Shown here: positions 60,525-64,000 of the stretch, piece by piece | Layout of the letters: the number at the start of each line of letters is the position of its first letter | Position numbering within the stretch: position 1 is the stretch's first letter | Assembly (NCBI GenBank): GCA_015207195.1 | Contig: JADEXJ010000013.1 | Coordinates: 1-64,000 of the forward strand | DNA: 64,000 nucleotides | Direction of reading: 5' to 3' | Source: Pleurocapsales cyanobacterium LEGE 10410 | GTDB taxonomy: Bacteria; Cyanobacteriota; Cyanobacteriia; Cyanobacteriales; Xenococcaceae | Translations under genes and position numbers: made by a program | Notes under the pieces: model-generated | Databases searched by the model: none | The model's input: the letters and a program-made list of their open reading frames with translations, nothing else | Told to the model about the DNA's origin: nothing

Positions 60525-61472
60525 ATGAACTTCAAACGATTTGTATCTTTAATAGTTAGCGTTGCTATCCTGCTTTATATCTATGCTCAGATCGAGCTAG
60601 CTAGTTTGATTGCAGTTTTTCAGCAGAGCGATCGTCTAGTCTTAATTTTAAGTTTGGCAATGGTGATTCCGATTACCACGATTACCTCCTGGCGATTGCA
60701 ACAGCTAGTACCCCAACGAAGCTTGGGATTGCTTGAAGCCAATCGTTTGATTTTGGGTGCCAGCGTGCTAAATATGGTTTTACCTTCCAAGATGGGAGAT
60801 CTGGCTAAGTCCTATTTTATGAGCGATCGTTCTAATCTAAGTGGTAGTTTGGCTTTGGCAATCTCGATTTTTGAAAAGGCTTGCGATTTATTATCTTTAT
60901 TGCTGTGGTGCGTTTTTGGCTTGATATTGTATCCTGCTAAAGATGGTTTATTTTGGACAATGACCGCAGGAGTCTCCCTGGGATTAATATTAGGCTTGTT
61001 GTTATTAAGTTCACGACAGTTTGCCGAGATGTTTTTTGGTTTAACTATCAAATTTGCTCCCAAATCTTTACGCAATAAACTTCAAAGAATGCAGGCTGCT
61101 TGGAGAGAAATGCACGACTATTTTTGGAGTGACAAGCAGCAATTAATACTGATTAGCTGCACCTCAATCTTTATCTGGTTTCTACATTTATTACAAATTT
61201 GGTTATTTATCTTAGCTTTAACAGCTGTCGTCCCTTTTATCGTTAGCTTGGCACTTTCTCCCCTATCGATCTTAGCGGGATTACTTCCTCTGACCTTTGC
61301 AGGAATTGGCACTCGTGATGCAGCCATTATTTATTTCTATCAAGATTACTTTAGCGAAGCCACAGGAGCAGCCTTAGGCTTATTATGTACTTCTCGCTAT
61401 TTTATTCCCGCCCTGATCGGTTTGCCTTTTCTCGGACAAATGCTAGGAGCGGTCAAAAAAATGGATAATTGA
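60525..61472 (+). CDS. LPG synthase transmembrane domain (UPF0104) protein
   Basis: A 315-aa polytopic protein with about seven to eight helices. LEANRLILGASVLNMVLPSKMGDLAKSYFMSDRSNLSGSLALAISIFEKACDLLSLL is the classical UPF0104 (MprF/AglD2-like) pattern, and the C-terminal FAGIGTRDAAIIYFYQ is a second landmark. The domain is the flippase-like part of lysylphosphatidylglycerol synthases without the synthase part. Function here is unknown; related proteins occur next to polysaccharide genes, but none is next to it here. Confidence 0.82.
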   Translation: MNFKRFVSLIVSVAILLYIYAQIELASLIAVFQQSDRLVLILSLAMVIPITTITSWRLQQLVPQRSLGLLEANRLILGASVLNMVLPSKMGDLAKSYFMSDRSNLSGSLALAISIFEKACDLLSLLLWCVFGLILYPAKDGLFWTMTAGVSLGLILGLLLLSSRQFAEMFFGLTIKFAPKSLRNKLQRMQAAWREMHDYFWSDKQQLILISCTSIFIWFLHLLQIWLFILALTAVVPFIVSLALSPLSILAGLLPLTFAGIGTRDAAIIYFYQDYFSEATGAALGLLCTSRYFIPALIGLPFLGQMLGAVKKMDN

Positions 61473-61590
61473 AGGTCAATAACAAAATGATTTTAAATTC
61501 TGAAAGATAAAGGATAAATTGCCAAAAGTATTTCTTCTCTTAATAGATAATTAAATATAAATACGATTTTAAATTTAGCAAGATAGCTTT

Positions 61591-62796
61591 ATGACTACTG
61601 CACCTCTTACTTGGCAACAGCTAACAGAACTCACCGATTTTAAAATAGATCCTGTTAACGGTCCGACTAACTCTCAGGCTACTCTGCGCTTATTCGGTCA
61701 AACAGAAGCCGACGTGCGGGTAACTTTGTTTCGAGATAACCATGCTTGGTGTCCTTACTGTCAAAAAATTTGGCTTTGGCTAGAAGAAAAGCAGATTCCC
61801 TACCGCATACAGAAAGTAACGATGTTTTGCTATGGCAAAAAGGAAAGCTGGTACAAACGCAAAGTTCCCTCTGGGATGTTACCTGCGATCGAGTTGGATG
61901 GGCAGATTATTACCGAAAGCGATGATATTTTATTGGCTTTGGAACGGGTTTTTGGGGTTTTGTATTTGGGAATGGAAGATCCTCAAGTCTTGCCTTTACG
62001 CCGACTGGAACGACTATTGTTTAGAGCCTGGTGTGGTTGGCTTTGTTATCGGGCAATATTCCCTGGACAAGAAAAAGGTAATCGTCAACAGTTTATTGAA
62101 ACCGTAGCGATGGTTGAAGAAGCATTAGCCAGCACCCCTGGAGCATATTTTTTAGCAGAATTTAGTACTGCTGATGTTGTTTTTACTCCCTACGTGGAAC
62201 GGATGAACGCCAGCCTATACTATTACAAGGGTTATTCCCTACGAGAATCAAACCCCCACTTATCCGCCTGGTTTGATGCGATGGAAAGGCGATCGACCTA
62301 TCGGGGTACTCAAAGCGACTTTCATACTCACGTTCACGATCTACCACCCCAAATGGGTGGATGTTATGCCAACGGCGAACCTCAAGCATTAGCTAACCAG
62401 GAAAAAGTAGATCGGGGTGACTGGTTTGAACTGCCTGATGTTACCTATCCCGAACCCGAAAACTCTCGCGAGGAGGCTCTACAACGGGTAATTAAACATC
62501 GAGCCAGTCTGATTAAAGCTAATCCTGCCGACGAACAGTTATTCGATCGGGCTTTGCGATGCGCTTTAACTAAGATGATGACTGGAGAAACCTGCACCCC
62601 ACCCCCAGGTTCGGATGTCGCTCTACGATACCTAAGAGATAGGATTAATGTACCGAGAGATATGTCAATTTATGCTGCAAAGCGTCTGCGAACAGCTCTA
62701 GAAGAAACTGCTGCTTTAGTTGGGGAAGCTCAACCCGAACCCATACCCGTCAGACATCGCTACGATCAAAATCCTGCTGATTTTGTTGTGGGTTAG
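61591..62796 (+). CDS. Glutathione S-transferase family protein
   Basis: A 401-aa protein with a thioredoxin-like GST N-terminal domain (about 32-125) with C54-P-Y-C57 as the active-site CPYC motif ([18 protein letters not shown]), and an all-helical C-terminal domain. After about residue 240 there is a C-terminal extension of roughly 160 residues with no recognised domain, in which DPxNP- and R-rich segments occur ([15 protein letters not shown] at the end). In cyanobacteria this long form is common; the substrate is unknown. The CPYC suggests omega-class or glutathionyl-hydroquinone-reductase-like activity. Confidence 0.82.
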   Translation: MTTAPLTWQQLTELTDFKIDPVNGPTNSQATLRLFGQTEADVRVTLFRDNHAWCPYCQKIWLWLEEKQIPYRIQKVTMFCYGKKESWYKRKVPSGMLPAIELDGQIITESDDILLALERVFGVLYLGMEDPQVLPLRRLERLLFRAWCGWLCYRAIFPGQEKGNRQQFIETVAMVEEALASTPGAYFLAEFSTADVVFTPYVERMNASLYYYKGYSLRESNPHLSAWFDAMERRSTYRGTQSDFHTHVHDLPPQMGGCYANGEPQALANQEKVDRGDWFELPDVTYPEPENSREEALQRVIKHRASLIKANPADEQLFDRALRCALTKMMTGETCTPPPGSDVALRYLRDRINVPRDMSIYAAKRLRTALEETAALVGEAQPEPIPVRHRYDQNPADFVVG

Positions 62797-62994
62797 TTGT
62801 CGCTCAAGCGTCCACAGATGAACGCAGATGGGGTTAGTTGTGATGTCTCTTGTTTCTCGTTTTGATGGGTGTTGGTACTTTAGTGCAAATTTTTTTTTAC
62901 TGCAATATTTCTGCGAACTTTAAATTTTTTGTCCATCAATCTTATTTTTTTTGTAGTATTTTGTACTAAGCAAAGTTAACCAAGCGAGTGATAT

Positions 62995-64000
62995 TTAAAC
63001 TAAATCTTTAAATACTTCCCGTACTGCGGGATGGATAATTTGTCCGTTGTTAATGTTTAACCCTTTAGCTAAAGCTCGATCTTCCTCCAAAGCTGACAAA
63101 CCATGATTTGCTAACTGCATAATATAAGGCAAAGTACTATTATTCAAGGCTTGGGTTGCCGTCCAAGGAACTGCACCAGGCATATTTGGTACGCCAAAAT
63201 GAACTACACCTTCTTCAACATACGTCGGTTGAGTATGGGAAGTAGGACGTAGGGTTTCGATACAGCCCCCCTGATCTACAGCTACATCGACAATTACCGC
63301 ACCAGGGCGCATTTGCGCTACTAATTCGCGAGATACTAGAACGGGTGCTTTTTTGCCAACTACTAACACCGCACCAATCAACAAATCGGCATCAACAACA
63401 GCCTGTTCTATCTGTGCAGGAGTGCTGTAGAGAAGTTCTACACGCGAACCAAATAGACTTTCTAAATAGCTGAGACGCTCGACATTAATATCGATAATTT
63501 GAACTCTTGCCCCCATGCCAACAGCAATTTTAGCTGCTTCTGTCCCAACTACCCCACCGCCGAGGATTACTACCTTACCAGGGCTTACCCCTGGTACACC
63601 ACCCAGTAAGACACCTCTTCCTCCCTGCTGTTTTTCTAAGTATCTGGCACCAAACTGAACTGATAAGCGTCCTGCAATAATGCTCATGGGAGTGAGTAAA
63701 GGCAACATACCGTTGTTCAATTCTACAGTTTCATAAGCGATCGCCGTCGTCCCAGACTCAATTAAAGCTTTAGTTAAATTGCGATCTGCTGCTAAATGAA
63801 GATAGGTAAACAGCAATTGCTGCGATCGCAAATATTGATACTCGTTTGGTAGAGGTTCTTTCACCTTAACCACTAGTTCTTGCTTCCAAGCCTCGGCAGC
63901 ATTGGTAACGATTTTTGCTCCAGCATTATAATATTCTTCGTCGGTAAAACCAGCCCCGATCCCCGCATTAGTTTCGACAAATACGGTATGTTTTGATAAT
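62995..64000 (-). CDS. ald: Alanine dehydrogenase (5' end outside window)
   Basis: Catalyses NAD-dependent oxidative deamination of L-alanine to pyruvate. The frame runs from the stop at 62995 to the right edge without a start; about the first 20 residues are missing. Visible landmarks are [34 protein letters not shown], the Rossmann motif [35 protein letters not shown] and [19 protein letters not shown]. Family and identity are firm. The GTG in the middle of the frame near 63873 is not the start. Confidence 0.93.
   Translation of the reverse strand, partial: LSKHTVFVETNAGIGAGFTDEEYYNAGAKIVTNAAEAWKQELVVKVKEPLPNEYQYLRSQQLLFTYLHLAADRNLTKALIESGTTAIAYETVELNNGMLPLLTPMSIIAGRLSVQFGARYLEKQQGGRGVLLGGVPGVSPGKVVILGGGVVGTEAAKIAVGMGARVQIIDINVERLSYLESLFGSRVELLYSTPAQIEQAVVDADLLIGAVLVVGKKAPVLVSRELVAQMRPGAVIVDVAVDQGGCIETLRPTSHTQPTYVEEGVVHFGVPNMPGAVPWTATQALNNSTLPYIMQLANHGLSALEEDRALAKGLNINNGQIIHPAVREVFKDLV

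Overview
The window is a chromosomal segment of an oxygenic cyanobacterium. It carries cytochrome c6 and plastocyanin, a plant-type [2Fe-2S] ferredoxin, photosystem I subunits PsaI and PsaL, Psb32, a biliverdin reductase and several cyanobacteria-typical domains of unknown function (DUF3493, DUF1517, DUF4346). The highly iterated palindrome GCGATCGC (HIP1) is scattered throughout, and base composition is AT-rich. The lineage cannot be fixed from the sequence alone. The many short repeats and an IS605-type tnpB would fit a large, repeat-rich genome such as those of Pleurocapsales and relatives, but that is inference. Almost everything is ordinary core genome; there is no prophage, CRISPR array or obvious defence island.

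Layout. 1-6.7 kb: a partial membrane protein, a 53-aa membrane peptide, the divergent petJ/petE pair, a DUF3493 protein, recA, a CPBP-type protease overlapping bvdR, ferredoxin and a DUF1622 protein. 6.7-18.4 kb: a GHMP kinase, a GHL10-type glycosidase-like protein, tRNA-Leu(UAG), oligopeptidase A, a 1854-aa TamB-type protein and a DUF167 protein. 18.5-28.2 kb: tmk with a dehydrogenase-like flavoprotein, cobD, an HU protein and the pilM-pilN-pilO-pilQ operon. 28.5-44 kb: an orphan solute-binding lipoprotein, small membrane proteins (TM2, DUF2752), a Fur regulator, sufE, glgC, a DnaJ-like gene, two decaying genes, an adenylate-kinase-like protein, a GNAT, a DUF389 protein, a TldD/PmbA protein, pdhB, YqhA, a glycosyltransferase and a DUF1517 protein. 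44-51 kb: an FHA/PAS/GAF histidine kinase with a response regulator, divergent psaI and psaL, a lone tnpB flanked by structured repeats, and psb32. 51-64 kb: DUF4346, TauE, a CPXCG protein, a radical SAM protein, a GIY-YIG protein, a CNNM/CorC-type protein, tRNA-Ile2(CAU), pyrE, several membrane proteins, a glutathione S-transferase and the 5'-truncated (by the window edge) ald.

How genes work together. petJ and petE encode alternative carriers between cytochrome b6f and photosystem I or oxidase, and their promoters sit back to back over possible operators. pilMNOQ builds the type IV pilus alignment complex and outer-membrane secretin. SufE, Fur and ferredoxin touch iron and Fe-S metabolism, but they are not one operon.

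The most interesting non-gene signal is a family of short structured repeats. Three copies (about 20.7, 49.0 and 50.5 kb) share the plan stem-AAA-stem, and both arms of each stem change together between copies. Two of the copies flank the tnpB gene. A second repeat type (CCTTTAGG words) has apparently inserted in frame into the signal-peptide region of pilQ. A third, a 34-bp tandem repeat, is translated in two different frames inside cobD. Repeat invasion of coding sequence is therefore a theme of this window.
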